A stretch of 64,000 bases of DNA from Pacificimonas flava (lineage in GTDB: Bacteria; Pseudomonadota; Alphaproteobacteria; Sphingomonadales; Sphingomonadaceae). The position numbers and the translations under genes are program-made. Location of the stretch: NCBI RefSeq assembly GCF_000342165.1, contig NZ_AMRV01000008.1, positions 84,129-148,128 on the forward strand, in the 5' to 3' direction. The notes beneath the pieces are model-generated. The model had not been told where the DNA came from, did no database searches, and saw only the letters and a program-made list of their open reading frames with translations. Shown in pieces: positions 35,667 to 45,625 of this stretch (position 1 is the stretch's first letter; each line of letters opens with the position of its first letter).

Positions 35667-36683
35667 ATGAAACAAGATTATCCTCTCTCCGATCCGGACT
35701 GGCTTGCTCATCGACACGACTATCTTAACTATCAGTATCACTTTCTTCTCGCCCCTCGAGCGGTACGCAGAGACGCCCTATTCGCAACTGACGAATATCT
35801 TCCAGCGGATTTGCGTTCGGTAACCATTTCAGAGGCCGAGGTAAGGAACGCGGCCCCCGATCAAGGCGCACTCAGCTATATATTTCATTCCGGTTTTTGC
35901 TGTTCGACATTAATGGCGAACGCGCTCGAGATTGCTGGGCATTGCACAAGCTTGAAGGAGCCCATGCTGCTGAACGACCTCGTCGGTTTTGGTCAACATT
36001 CGGGCAGGCGGAACGAACTCCCCGCAGTTCTCGAAACGGCGCTAAGGCTTCTTGCGAAGCCTTTTGATCCCAATAGCTTGATGCTTTTAAAGCCTTCAAA
36101 TGTTCTAAATGGGTTTGCCCAGCCCATGCTAAACCTTAGGCCTGCCTCCAAAGCCCTCTTGATGTTTGCACCGCTGCCAGTATTCCTTGGGTCGATTGCG
36201 CGCAAAGGCCTTTGGGGCCGACTATGGGCGCGCGAACTTTTCCTCGTCTTGCGATCGCAGAACCTTACAGACTTAGGATTTGATGATCAGCAATATTTTG
36301 GTCAAACCGATCTGCAAATCGCCGCGATCTGCTGGCTCGCACATATGAAAATTTTTCAAGATTTGATCGATCGCCTCGGCAGCGCGCGGGTGAGAACGCT
36401 GGACAGTGAAACCACAGTCGAAATGCCGCACCAGGTTTTAGAGAGCGCGCTCATCTTCCTCGGGTTAGATGTACCTGAGGATGTCCGGGACGATATTGTC
36501 CGAAAAGGTGCCTTTCGCAAGCATTCGAAGTCTGGTGATGCCTTCTCACGGGAAGAACGGCGCATCGAGCAGTCGAAAGGAGACGCTCCGCATGCCGACG
36601 AGATCGAGAAGGTTTCACTTTGGGCTCATCAAATCGCCGAACGGAACGCGATCCCGCTGCGCCCGCAGGCCTCTCTTCTTTAG
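35667..36683 (+). CDS. sulfotransferase-like protein of unknown function
   Basis: A 338-residue protein. Residues about 70-90 (SYIFHSGFCCSTLMANALEIAG) look like the 5'-phosphosulfate (P-loop-like) part of sulfotransferases, which in classic members reads as a hydrophobic strand, then P/SGRSGTT; here the Cys-Cys-Ser-Thr version is a variant. A later His/Glu-rich segment does not help. Neighbours support a link to sulfotransferase chemistry, since TPR/2OG oxygenase and TonB receptor genes accompany such genes in sphingomonads. The gene is convergent and overlaps the TPR gene by 4 bp at the stops. The base composition is poorer in G+C than in the flanks. The assignment is moderate. Confidence 0.65.
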   Translation: MKQDYPLSDPDWLAHRHDYLNYQYHFLLAPRAVRRDALFATDEYLPADLRSVTISEAEVRNAAPDQGALSYIFHSGFCCSTLMANALEIAGHCTSLKEPMLLNDLVGFGQHSGRRNELPAVLETALRLLAKPFDPNSLMLLKPSNVLNGFAQPMLNLRPASKALLMFAPLPVFLGSIARKGLWGRLWARELFLVLRSQNLTDLGFDDQQYFGQTDLQIAAICWLAHMKIFQDLIDRLGSARVRTLDSETTVEMPHQVLESALIFLGLDVPEDVRDDIVRKGAFRKHSKSGDAFSREERRIEQSKGDAPHADEIEKVSLWAHQIAERNAIPLRPQASLL

Positions 36684-38167
36684 GTTCTGGCAGGGGCGAT
36701 GTCGAAGGCCACCGTCATTCGCTCCCCCGCTGCAAATGGTTCCGTGCCATGCCACATAATAGACGGAAACAGCACCAGACGCCCAGGCTTGGGCTCTACA
36801 TAACATTGTGGTGACAGACCGAAATTCAGTTCCGGCGGAGGAGCCCCCAAGGCAAGCCAACCCGAAGGTGCTACGCCTCTTTGGGGCGGTTCGGGCACAG
36901 TTACATAGAAGGCGGAGCTTAAATAGCCTTCCGGATGAATGTGAGGTGTGTGGTGCCCTGCCCCCTGTAGCCGCACCGACCAAGAGCCCGCAAATCTCAC
37001 GACGTCAGGCTTGCTGCCAAATAGCGGATGAGAAAACTGCGCTAAATTTCGGCGAAGATGTTTGCGGACGGTCGTCGCCACGAGCCGTTTAAGGTTCTGA
37101 ATCTCCGGCTCCGTTCTTGAAAAAAGTGGTCCATCGGTCTGTGTACCCCCCCGCACAGACTGACCCGCCATTTCCGCTTTCGCTACATGAAGTTGACGAA
37201 GTACACGCGCCAGACCGCTCAGGTCAATTTCCGTTCCCACGTCGTATATGCCGACAAGTTGAGGAGTATTATCGAAGATCTCACATCTCGGGTCGCCCAA
37301 AATGCGCCAGACGGATGCAAGATAGGGAAGCATCTGCTGTACCGCTTGATCAGCAAGAAAACGCTCCCCAATCGCAGCGGCCTGATCAAACCTACCGTAC
37401 CGCGCCTCGTGGCGAATATGTCGGACAGCTAGACCGATTTGTTGAATAGGTTGCATTACATCGAATAGCTTACTGGCTCGTTCATCATCGCCGATCTCTG
37501 AAGCAGACACAGCTTCGTAAACTTGAAAAACTCGAGCCTCTCCGGCTATTCTCCGAGCTTCCGTGACACGCTGATCGAGTTCCTGAAACCTTTCTACTTT
37601 AACAAGCAGGTCAAAGTAGCATTGCCATAATTGATGATTTTTCGGCAGGCCGGCCAGCGCGGCGGTTACGGACGCACCATAAGCATCCCGCTCTCCCATC
37701 ATCCATTGAAATGACGCCAAAAGTTCATGACCTTCGATCCACGAGGAGTTGCTGTGCAGAATGATCTGAAGATCCGCAATGGCCTGATGTCCCCGCCCCT
37801 CTGCCATCTGCGCCGCCGCCCGTCCCAAGAGAACCGCACCATCAGCAGGCGCCAACCTGCGCGCATTTTCAAAAAGCTCATATGCCGCCCCTCCTGCTTC
37901 ATGCGTTGCCCGGGCGAGTGCATGGGCGATTGCCGCGCTGGAAGGCATAAGGCGGCTGGCCACGCTTAGTGCGTCGACGGCCGGACGGGAGTCAGCCAGA
38001 TCCCGATAAACCAGGCCCAAGGCGTGCCAAAGCCGCGCATCGCTTGAATTGGTCCTTACAGCCTCTTTTAAAGCTTGAAGCACGTCTTCGGACGCTCCGA
38101 CACGACGCGCTGCACGCACCCGCTCAATAATCGCATCAGCGTCTGTCACCATTAATCTAAAAGCCAT
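36680..38167 (-). CDS. TPR protein with C-terminal 2OG-Fe(II) oxygenase domain
   Basis: About 495 residues. The N-terminal about 280 residues are tetratricopeptide-type helices (A/L/Y repeats such as DARLWHALGLVYRDLADSRP). The C-terminal part is a putative 2OG-Fe(II) oxygenase (PF13759 style) with HIHPEGYLSSAFYV and, 50 residues on, PGRLVLFPSIMWHGTEPF and ERMTVAFD, giving the His-x-Asp/Glu...His iron triad and the Arg for 2-oxoglutarate. The start is uncertain: ATG at 38167 or at 38152, neither with a good RBS. The gene is 26 bp past a strong terminator behind the TonB receptor, so it would be expressed by read-through. Low-GC stretch. Confidence 0.85.
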   Translation of the reverse strand: MAFRLMVTDADAIIERVRAARRVGASEDVLQALKEAVRTNSSDARLWHALGLVYRDLADSRPAVDALSVASRLMPSSAAIAHALARATHEAGGAAYELFENARRLAPADGAVLLGRAAAQMAEGRGHQAIADLQIILHSNSSWIEGHELLASFQWMMGERDAYGASVTAALAGLPKNHQLWQCYFDLLVKVERFQELDQRVTEARRIAGEARVFQVYEAVSASEIGDDERASKLFDVMQPIQQIGLAVRHIRHEARYGRFDQAAAIGERFLADQAVQQMLPYLASVWRILGDPRCEIFDNTPQLVGIYDVGTEIDLSGLARVLRQLHVAKAEMAGQSVRGGTQTDGPLFSRTEPEIQNLKRLVATTVRKHLRRNLAQFSHPLFGSKPDVVRFAGSWSVRLQGAGHHTPHIHPEGYLSSAFYVTVPEPPQRGVAPSGWLALGAPPPELNFGLSPQCYVEPKPGRLVLFPSIMWHGTEPFAAGERMTVAFDIAPART

Positions 38168-38184
38168 CCAGTTTGAGAAGGAGC

Positions 38185-38217
38185 AAAAAAAAGGGCGGCA
38201 TGCCAAGCATGCCGCCC
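38185..38217 (-). terminator. intrinsic terminator after the TonB receptor gene
   Basis: A perfect 11-bp GC-rich stem (38207-38217 with 38193-38203), loop of 3 nt, followed on the minus strand by eight T residues (38185-38192). It ends the receptor transcript before the TPR gene starts. Confidence 0.9.
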
Positions 38218-38239
38218 CCTAAAACAATCGACCAGCCGA

Positions 38240-41161
38240 TTAGAAGGTCAGACGACCCGTGATCGACATGCGACGACCCAGCGCATCATACGTCGTCGGG
38301 TAAGTGTTACCCGAGTTGTACGAGCTCGACCCAACGTAGTTGCTGACGAGCGGCGGCTTCTTGTCGAACAAGTTGTTCACACCAGCCGTCAACTCGAAGT
38401 TCTCCGTTGCACGGAAACGAGCTGTCAGATCGAAGTAATTATATGCACTGATCGACCGATACTCTTCCAGGGCGCCGGAGTAGGCGGCCCCGATCGGCTC
38501 AAGATCAACACCGTCAAGCCAGGTCCAAAGCACCGAGACGTCCACCGCATCCAGCGACAGCGTCGTGCGGAAGTTGAACGTGTATTCCGGTGTGATCGGC
38601 TCGCAGTTCTCGCTGTAATAGCCCACACACTCACGGTTGAGAGAGGTCGGGCTGGCGCGGAACTTCAGCTTATCGACCCAGTTGCCGTTAAAGTCGAAGT
38701 TCACGGCACCGAACGAGGCGGGGATCGAATAGGCGACGCGAAGGTCGACACCCGTCGTCTCAATCGTACCCTGGTTCGTGAGCTGCAGGATCAGACCCGG
38801 CGTATCGCCGCCGCCGTTAACGGAACCGTTCAACGGGTTGCGAACGATGTTCTGACACGCCGCAGGATCGCTACCCTGCCCATCATTGTTCTGGCCGTAG
38901 CAAGGCACGAGGATGTCGCCCGGCGTTGGGTTGGTGATCGCATCCGTAACCTTGATATTATAATAATCGGCCGTGATCGCCAGCCCCGGAACCTGCGGCG
39001 GCTGCAGAACGAGACCAACCGTATAGCTCTTCGCCTTCTCAACATCGAGATCCGGGTTACCACCAGCGGTAGCATTAGCCTGCGAGGCATTCGGCGTGGG
39101 GATGTTGCCAATCTGACTCGAAGGTGCACCCTGAGCGATACAGATCGCGGTCAAAGCCGCATTACCAACCGGGTTGGAGCCCGCGCAGGGATCGGTCGAC
39201 AGAGCGGTAAGTCCCGTCACGACCGGACTGAAGAGTTCGCTGATGTTCGGCGAACGTACCGCACGCTGATAAATACCACGGACACGGTAGCCTTCGAAAG
39301 GCTCATAGGTACCACCAGCCTTCCACGTCGTGCTGGTGCCGGTGTTCGAGTAGTCAGAGTAGCGGATGCCTCCCTCTGCCGTCAGGCTGTAGATTCCTGG
39401 GATGTCTTCAAGGATAGGAACGATAAGCTCGCCAAAGACTTCCTTGACGTCGTAGCCGCCCGAGAAGCTGGGGCTTGGCGCGCCCGTACCCATGACCTCA
39501 TCCTGGGTGCCAAAGGAAACGTCAGACACCTGGCTTGCACCATAGTCACGATATTCGGCGCCAAGCGCGAAGCCGACGGGCGTGTCGGTCAGGAAGCCCT
39601 GCTCACCCAGATCACCCGACAGCGAAGCGTTTGCCTGGAAAAGGGTCGTCTGGACCGTGTTACCAGCCGGCTGATTGAAGAAAGCGATCGATTCGTCGCT
39701 GACGGAAAGACCATCACCGAAGAGGTTGATCGGCGAACAGCCGTTCGACGTATCGACGCAGGTATCCGCATCGATCGCACGAAGCGCCTGCTGCACGCGG
39801 GACTTCAAACCCCAATTGGTAACATTCTGCCGACGATCCGACTCGCCATAGGTAGCGTATACGTCATAATCGATCGTATCCGTCAGACTACCACGAACAC
39901 CAGTCCAAATCTGAAACTGGTTGGTTGTGTAGCGTGTCTGGCGCGGCCCCATTTCGATCAGGCGACGGTTGATGGTAACAGGAACCTCAAGATACCCGTC
40001 ATCCGTAGGGTCTGTTGCCGCCCCTGCAGCAGCACAATCCGCCGCGCTCACACCGGCGCCCCCACAAATCTGGTTACGAATGGTGTCGTTGATGAACGGG
40101 TTGTTCAAAGGAAACTGCCACGTGTCGCCGAACAGGCCTGACGGGGCGAGCTGCAGATCAACAATCGACTTCGTGAACATGCCGCGCGTGTAGACTTCCA
40201 CGTTGTCCGCGACCTCGTAGTGAGCATCGGCGAACACATTGAAGCGCTCAAGCGGCGTCTGGAAATAGTTGTCCGGAGCAAAGTTATACGTGTTGTAAGT
40301 GGGAACCAGCTGGCCAGTCTCAGGATCATACTGGTTGGTGCTGGAGTTATCGTCCCCGTCAAGAAGGCTTGTGATACGCGTTGGCTGGGCCGTTCCTGAG
40401 CCGACCTCGGACCCGTCATAGAAGAAGGTGTCCTGCGAAATCGAGCGGTTACCCTGAAGCACACCATCGATCTTCTGATATCCGACATTCATGGAGGCAT
40501 TACCACGACCATCATCGAAGTTCGCGCCGAGAGTAACGTCACCGCGCACCCGGAAGCCGTCACCCGCTTCGGTAATGCCGGTCGTTCCAACAATCTCCGC
40601 GCCGGAGAAGTCACGCTTCAACACGAAGTTGGCGACACCCGAAATCGCGTCCGCACCGTACACGGAAGACGCACCGCCGGTCACCACTTCAACGCGCTCG
40701 ATCAACGCCAGGGGAATGATGTTCAGGTCAACCGTTCCGGCCAAGCTCGTCGGAACAAGACGCGTGCCATCGAGAAGAACCAGATTACGGTTCGTACCGA
40801 GATTACGCAGGTTCAGGGATGAGAAGCCGGCACTACCGTTGTTAACGGAACTATTAATACCCGGCGAGATGCCCGGCAGTTCCCCGATAAGTTCCTCCGC
40901 GTTGGTTGCCTGGCGCAACGCCGCCTCATTCTCGCCGACTACCTGCACCGGACTTGACTGAACGAGATTTGGATTCGAAATGCGCGAACCGGTGATCACA
41001 ATCGGATCGGTGACAACTGCTGGCGTTGCATTCTCAGAATCTTGATTCTGGGCAGCCGTAGCGGACTCATCAACCTGGGCATAGCCCGGCGCAGCGAAAG
41101 CAGCGACCGCGACGAGAGCAGTGCTCGCCTTCAGCGCTGTGCGGTAAAATGTATTGGTCAC
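38240..41161 (-). CDS. TonB-dependent receptor
   Basis: Outer-membrane receptor of 973 residues (GTG start, RBS GAGGGA 6 bases upstream). Signal peptide to about residue 29 (AFAAPGYAQ), then a plug with ITGSRISNPNLVQSSPVQVVG and the typical NIIPLALIERVEVVTGGASSVYGADAISGVANFVLKRDF region, barrel and C-terminal strand ending RRMSITGRLTF. This plug type is the common TonB receptor of sphingomonads and Caulobacter that often sits beside TPR-sulfotransferase genes. The substrate is unknown. The terminator follows. The base composition is less GC-rich than the neighbouring housekeeping genes. Confidence 0.96.
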   Translation of the reverse strand: MTNTFYRTALKASTALVAVAAFAAPGYAQVDESATAAQNQDSENATPAVVTDPIVITGSRISNPNLVQSSPVQVVGENEAALRQATNAEELIGELPGISPGINSSVNNGSAGFSSLNLRNLGTNRNLVLLDGTRLVPTSLAGTVDLNIIPLALIERVEVVTGGASSVYGADAISGVANFVLKRDFSGAEIVGTTGITEAGDGFRVRGDVTLGANFDDGRGNASMNVGYQKIDGVLQGNRSISQDTFFYDGSEVGSGTAQPTRITSLLDGDDNSSTNQYDPETGQLVPTYNTYNFAPDNYFQTPLERFNVFADAHYEVADNVEVYTRGMFTKSIVDLQLAPSGLFGDTWQFPLNNPFINDTIRNQICGGAGVSAADCAAAGAATDPTDDGYLEVPVTINRRLIEMGPRQTRYTTNQFQIWTGVRGSLTDTIDYDVYATYGESDRRQNVTNWGLKSRVQQALRAIDADTCVDTSNGCSPINLFGDGLSVSDESIAFFNQPAGNTVQTTLFQANASLSGDLGEQGFLTDTPVGFALGAEYRDYGASQVSDVSFGTQDEVMGTGAPSPSFSGGYDVKEVFGELIVPILEDIPGIYSLTAEGGIRYSDYSNTGTSTTWKAGGTYEPFEGYRVRGIYQRAVRSPNISELFSPVVTGLTALSTDPCAGSNPVGNAALTAICIAQGAPSSQIGNIPTPNASQANATAGGNPDLDVEKAKSYTVGLVLQPPQVPGLAITADYYNIKVTDAITNPTPGDILVPCYGQNNDGQGSDPAACQNIVRNPLNGSVNGGGDTPGLILQLTNQGTIETTGVDLRVAYSIPASFGAVNFDFNGNWVDKLKFRASPTSLNRECVGYYSENCEPITPEYTFNFRTTLSLDAVDVSVLWTWLDGVDLEPIGAAYSGALEEYRSISAYNYFDLTARFRATENFELTAGVNNLFDKKPPLVSNYVGSSSYNSGNTYPTTYDALGRRMSITGRLTF

Positions 41162-41555
41162 GTCCCAATCCCTCTTCTTGCTCTAAATGTGGCCACGCCA
41201 GCCGCCCGAACCGGTTTGGTTTGCCCCCCTGGGCGTCCCTCTATCAGCCGGCATGCGCGCACCTGATTGCCGCAGAACGGCATGAAGCGGTCTCTAGGTT
41301 AGGATTCGAGAGGCTGTAAAGCGTTCGTCACGGACCGGAACTATTAAGGGGTCGTAACTGTGGTCTTGCGGCCACACCGCCGGCGCCGGAATAGTTATGA
41401 TCGCTCTGCGCGATGGGCACGCCCCATAACCGCCAAGCGGCTGTCGAAGAGGTCGCCTAGGCTTCGAAGAGACGTTTCATTCCGGACCTGCAGAGATTCT
41501 CGGACGTTGTTCCGAGATTAAGGTAGGACGCGGGTCCGACTCAGTAATGCAACCT
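41162..41555. other. gene-free stretch upstream of the TonB receptor
   Basis: 394 bp with no convincing gene on either strand. It should contain the receptor promoter, but I see no clear -35/-10. A 7-bp hairpin (TCTCGGA at 41498-41504 with TCCGAGA at 41511-41517) is present without a T run. Confidence 0.35.
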
Positions 41556-41783
41556 CTAAAGGTCCCCTGCCGCCCGGGCCTCGGCGTAGCGGGCGTTGGC
41601 GATTTCTGCGGATGCGTAGGGTTCCTGGAGCTCGTGGCTCCAGTAGCGCAGGTCGTTCAGCATGATCTTCTGCCCCGTCACCGCGCACAGAACGTGGTCG
41701 CCCTGTGACACCACGCGAAAGGTGCCGGATTTGTAATCGAGGCGGGCGGGCCGGTTCTGTCCGAGTCTGAGCATGATGCCCAT
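41556..41783 (-). CDS. DUF2093 domain protein
   Basis: A 75-residue protein of the small DUF2093 family, known to sit next to xseA in alphaproteobacteria. Recognisable segments are RLDYKSGTFRVVSQGDHV and CAVTGQKIMLNDLRYWSHE. The function is unknown. It is 42 bp downstream of xseA on the same strand and probably cotranscribed. Confidence 0.9.
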   Translation of the reverse strand: MGIMLRLGQNRPARLDYKSGTFRVVSQGDHVLCAVTGQKIMLNDLRYWSHELQEPYASAEIANARYAEARAAGDL

Positions 41784-41825
41784 TACCGCGAAAGCGGCCG
41801 CGTCCTCAAGGCATCGCGGATGCGG

Positions 41826-43328
41826 CTAGAACAGGTCGGGCTGGCCGGGCGGCGCGGGCTTTGGCGCCTTTGTCCGCTTCGGCCTTTCGCGCTGCGCGGA
41901 ATTGGGCTCGCCCGGGCCGCTGCCCCCCGAAGGATCGTCGGGGTCCGAACCGGCAGCCGTGCGCACCGAAAGGGCGCCATCGGAAAAGCGCAGCATCAGG
42001 CTCGCCAGCTCGCCGGCACGCGCCGCACTCGTCACCGGCCGCCCGCCCGGCCCCTCTACGAGGGCGAAACCGCGCTGGAGCGGGCGGCGCGGATCGAGCG
42101 AGGCGAGAACGCGGCACGTATCCTTCAGGCGCTGGTCGTGGCGCAGCCAGGACCGCTGCAGAAGATCCGGACCGAGGCGCGCGGATACGCGCTGCAGGTC
42201 GCGGGCGGCATCGCGCCGCGCCTGCATTCCGGCGCGGCGAAGGCGGTCCTCGAGCGCAGCGAGACGCTCTGCCCGCATGTCGAAGATCGTCTTCGGTCCC
42301 GGCAGCCTTGCCGCCAGATCGTCGAGCCGCTGCTGGCGCGCCTCGATCAGTGTCGCGGGCGCGGGCAACCGGGCGGCGAGCATGGCGGCCCGCTCCGCGC
42401 AGGCGCGCTGCCCCTGTCGCATCGCCCCGTCCAGGCGTGCGGCCTGATCGGCAATAAGGGCGGCAAGCTCGGCGCGCACGGGTACCGCGCGCTCCGCGGC
42501 GGCCGTTGGCGTGGGCGCCCGGTGATCGGCGGCGAAATCGCACAGCGTCGTATCGGTCTCGTGGCCGACGGCGCTGATAACCGGAATGCCGCTGGCCGCC
42601 ACCGCGCGGACGACCGCCTCCTCATTAAAGGCCCAGAGATCCTCGATGGAGCCGCCACCGCGCGCAACGATGATGAGATCGGGCGCGTCCGGCAGGGCGT
42701 TCAATCCCGCAATGCCGCGCGCCACCTCCCCTGCCGCGCCCTCACCCTGAACCTTGACCGGCCATAGCAGGACATTGCGGGGAAACCGCTCCTCCAGCCG
42801 GTGCAGCATGTCCCGGATGACGGCGCCGGTGGGCGATGTGACGATCCCGATGCGGCGCGGCAGGAACGGCAGCGCACGCTTGCGTTCGGGCGCGAACAAT
42901 CCCTCCGCCCCGAGCGCCGCCTTTCGCTTTTCGAGAAGCGCCATCAGGGCGCCGGCGCCCGCGACCGCCATGCGCTCGACGACGATCTGGTATTTGGAGC
43001 GGCCGGGATAGGTTGTGACGCGTCCCTGCGCGATCACCTCCAGCCCATCCTCCGGCGCAAAATCGAGCCGCGCCCGCGACGTGCGCCACATGACGGCGTC
43101 GATGCAGGCATCCTCGTCCTTCAGCGTGAAATAGGCGTGGCCGGAGGCCGGCGTCTTCCAGCCGGAAATTTCGCCGCGCAGGCGCACATGGCCGAAACGG
43201 TCCTCGACCGCGCGCTTCAGTTCGATCGACAGTTCGCCGACGGTGAATTCATAGGCGTTGCCGCCGGAATCGCCGCCGGCGCCAGAGGGGCCGGGGGCGC
43301 CGGGGTCGAGTCCGGGAATGCTTGCCAT
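41826..43328 (-). CDS. xseA: exodeoxyribonuclease VII large subunit
   Basis: Large subunit of exonuclease VII, which degrades single-stranded DNA in both directions with XseB. 500 residues. N-terminal OB-fold ([33 protein letters not shown]) with the nuclease core after it ([33 protein letters not shown]), then a long coiled coil (260-400) and a basic C-terminal tail rich in Lys/Pro. xseB is not in the window. The gene diverges from purD with a 45-bp gap. Confidence 0.97.
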   Translation of the reverse strand: MASIPGLDPGAPGPSGAGGDSGGNAYEFTVGELSIELKRAVEDRFGHVRLRGEISGWKTPASGHAYFTLKDEDACIDAVMWRTSRARLDFAPEDGLEVIAQGRVTTYPGRSKYQIVVERMAVAGAGALMALLEKRKAALGAEGLFAPERKRALPFLPRRIGIVTSPTGAVIRDMLHRLEERFPRNVLLWPVKVQGEGAAGEVARGIAGLNALPDAPDLIIVARGGGSIEDLWAFNEEAVVRAVAASGIPVISAVGHETDTTLCDFAADHRAPTPTAAAERAVPVRAELAALIADQAARLDGAMRQGQRACAERAAMLAARLPAPATLIEARQQRLDDLAARLPGPKTIFDMRAERLAALEDRLRRAGMQARRDAARDLQRVSARLGPDLLQRSWLRHDQRLKDTCRVLASLDPRRPLQRGFALVEGPGGRPVTSAARAGELASLMLRFSDGALSVRTAAGSDPDDPSGGSGPGEPNSAQRERPKRTKAPKPAPPGQPDLF

Positions 43329-43373
43329 GCCCCGCTTGTTATGGATGCGGGGGCCGCGCTACAAGCCGCCGCC

Positions 43374-44636
43374 ATGAACCTTCTTCTGATCGGCGGCGGC
43401 GGGCGCGAGCATGCGCTTGCCTGGAAACTCGCCAAATCGCCCCTTCTCGACACGCTTTACGCCGCGCCCGGCAATCCGGGTATCGCGGAGCATGCGGAGA
43501 TCGCCGCGCTGGATGTCGGCGACCATGACGCGGTGATCGCCTTCTGCCGGGAAAACAGCGTCGAACTGGTGGTGGTCGGGCCGGAGCAGCCGCTGGTGAA
43601 CGGGCTGGCCGACGCTCTGAAGGCGGCAGGTGTCCGCTGCTTCGGACCGAGCGCGGCGGGTGCGCGGCTGGAGGGGTCGAAGGGCTTCACCAAGGATCTG
43701 TGCGCGAAATACGACATCCCCACCGCCGCCTATGGCCGCTTCACCGACCCGGAGGGCGCGAAGGCCTTTCTGGACGGCCGCGACGCGCCCTACGTCATCA
43801 AGGCTGACGGGCTTGCGGCGGGCAAGGGCGTGGTGATTGCGGAAAGCCGCGACGAGGCAGAGGCGGCGATCGAGGAGATGTTCGCCGGCCGCTTCGGCGC
43901 GGCGGGCGCTGAGGTCGTGGTCGAGGAGTTCCTGTCCGGCGAGGAAGCGAGCTTTTTCGCGCTTTGCGACGGCCAGACCGTGCTGCCGCTGGCGGGCGCG
44001 CAGGATCACAAGCGCGTGGGCGACGGCGATACCGGTCCGAATACGGGCGGCATGGGCGCCTACTCCCCCGCGCCCGTGCTGGATCAGGCGATGCAGGATC
44101 GCGTGATGGCGGAGATCGTCGAGCCCACCGCGCGCGCAATGGCGACAGAGGGCGCGCCCTACGTTGGCGTGCTTTATGCCGGGCTGATGATCGGTCCGAA
44201 GGGACCGCAGCTGATCGAATATAATTGCCGCTTTGGCGATCCCGAATGCCAGGTGCTGATGATGCGGATGAAGTCCGATCTGCTGCCGGCGCTGCTGGCA
44301 GCGGCGGACGGGCAATTGTCGAACTTCACGCTGCAATGGCACGAAGATCCCGCACTGACGGTCGTCATGGCGGCGGAGGGTTATCCGGGCACGCCGAAGA
44401 CGGGCGGGCGGATCGCCGGTATCGACGCCGCGGAGTCGGGCGGGGCAAAGGTCTTTCACGCCGGGACGAAGAGAGACGGGGACGATCTCGTGGCGAGCGG
44501 CGGCCGCGTTCTCAACGTGACGGCGATGGCGCCGACCCTGCGCGAAGCGGCCGACACCGCCTACTCGGCGTGCCAAGCCGTGGAGTGGGCGGACGGCTTC
44601 TATCGCCACGATATCGGGCACCGCGCGCTCGGCTGA
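43374..44636 (+). CDS. purD: phosphoribosylamine-glycine ligase
   Basis: Second step of purine synthesis: 5-phosphoribosylamine + glycine + ATP. 420 residues, ATP-grasp enzyme: N-domain [22 protein letters not shown]-binding [12 protein letters not shown], and the metal site with the segment [13 protein letters not shown] and [13 protein letters not shown]. The start is fixed by [10 protein letters not shown]. Monocistronic between xseA (divergent) and an oxygenase gene (convergent). Confidence 0.98.
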   Translation: MNLLLIGGGGREHALAWKLAKSPLLDTLYAAPGNPGIAEHAEIAALDVGDHDAVIAFCRENSVELVVVGPEQPLVNGLADALKAAGVRCFGPSAAGARLEGSKGFTKDLCAKYDIPTAAYGRFTDPEGAKAFLDGRDAPYVIKADGLAAGKGVVIAESRDEAEAAIEEMFAGRFGAAGAEVVVEEFLSGEEASFFALCDGQTVLPLAGAQDHKRVGDGDTGPNTGGMGAYSPAPVLDQAMQDRVMAEIVEPTARAMATEGAPYVGVLYAGLMIGPKGPQLIEYNCRFGDPECQVLMMRMKSDLLPALLAAADGQLSNFTLQWHEDPALTVVMAAEGYPGTPKTGGRIAGIDAAESGGAKVFHAGTKRDGDDLVASGGRVLNVTAMAPTLREAADTAYSACQAVEWADGFYRHDIGHRALG

Positions 44637-44651
44637 GAAACACGCGGGGCG

Positions 44652-45476
44652 CTAACCGGCCATGGCCCAGCCGACCGTGCGGGTCAGCGCCGCGGCGCCC
44701 GCACGCACGGCGATACGCTCGCCCGGCAGGCTGCGAAAGCCGTGCATGCTCCGCGCCCAATCGGGCAGCAGGTCGGCGCCCGCGCGCAGGATCAGGTCGA
44801 CCGCCGGCTGCGCCGCCGCCTTGCCCGCGCGGTGGGACATCAGCACGCCGCGAACGTCCCGCACGCGGGCATCGGCACGCAGTTCCGATCGGATGTCGCG
44901 CAGGAACGCCTCCGCCCCCGCCCGGCTGGCTGGCACATCGCTGGCGCCGAGCCGCTCGGCCACGACGACATTCTCCGCAAAATAGCGATCCTGATCGGCG
45001 CGGGTCATTCCCGGTTCCTTGTAGCGTTTCCAGGCCGCGAGGAAGCTGGTCAGTTCCGTGATGTGAACCCAGTTCAGAAGATGCGGATCGTCCGCGGCAT
45101 AGGGCGTGCCGTCCGGAAGCGTGCCCGTGACGTAGGCATGGACGCTGCGCACGCGCGCGATCGCCGCCTGCGCGTCCGCCTCTCGACCATAGGTTGTTGC
45201 GGCGATGAACCGCGCAGTGCGGCGCAGCCGGCCGAGCATATCCTGCCGGAAATTGGAATGATCCCATACCCCGCCAAGCGCGCCGGGGTGCAGCATCTGC
45301 AGGAGGAGGGCGGAGATGCCGCCGATCATCATGGTCGTGACATTCCCGTGGACCCGGCGCGAAACCGCCCCCTCGGTGAACAGGCCGATCCCGCGTTCGA
45401 AATCGTCACCGCGCGCGGGCTCCGCAGCGAACATGCCGCGGATCTCGCCCGCAATGGCTGTGCGTACCGGGTTCAT
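44652..45476 (-). CDS. MpaB-family oxygenase (DUF2236)
   Basis: A 274-residue member of the DUF2236 family (mycophenolate MpaB / rubber oxygenase superfamily; heme-binding oxygenases). Core segments include GAVSRRVHGNVTTMMIGGISALLLQMLHPGALGGVWDHS and HLLNWVHITELTSFLAAWKRY. A GTG lies one codon before the ATG at 45476, which is preferred because it has an AAGG upstream. The substrate is unknown, and bacteria carry many paralogues. It is convergent with purD. Confidence 0.9.
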   Translation of the reverse strand: MNPVRTAIAGEIRGMFAAEPARGDDFERGIGLFTEGAVSRRVHGNVTTMMIGGISALLLQMLHPGALGGVWDHSNFRQDMLGRLRRTARFIAATTYGREADAQAAIARVRSVHAYVTGTLPDGTPYAADDPHLLNWVHITELTSFLAAWKRYKEPGMTRADQDRYFAENVVVAERLGASDVPASRAGAEAFLRDIRSELRADARVRDVRGVLMSHRAGKAAAQPAVDLILRAGADLLPDWARSMHGFRSLPGERIAVRAGAAALTRTVGWAMAG

Positions 45477-45625
45477 CACACCGCCTTAACGCCGTGAAGG
45501 CGCCAACGGCAGCAGCGCGACGAAATGCCCGGACGAACCCCGTCCTCGCCGTCCGTCGCAGGCCGGTTGCCGGCGCCGTCCCCCGGTCCTATGCGGCCAG
45601 CAAACCAAGAAGAAGGATACGCCTC

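Noticed and set aside
35667..41161. Mobile element or prophage at the low-GC region
   Set aside because: No transposase, integrase, terminal inverted repeats or tRNA attachment site is visible; only composition hints at transfer.
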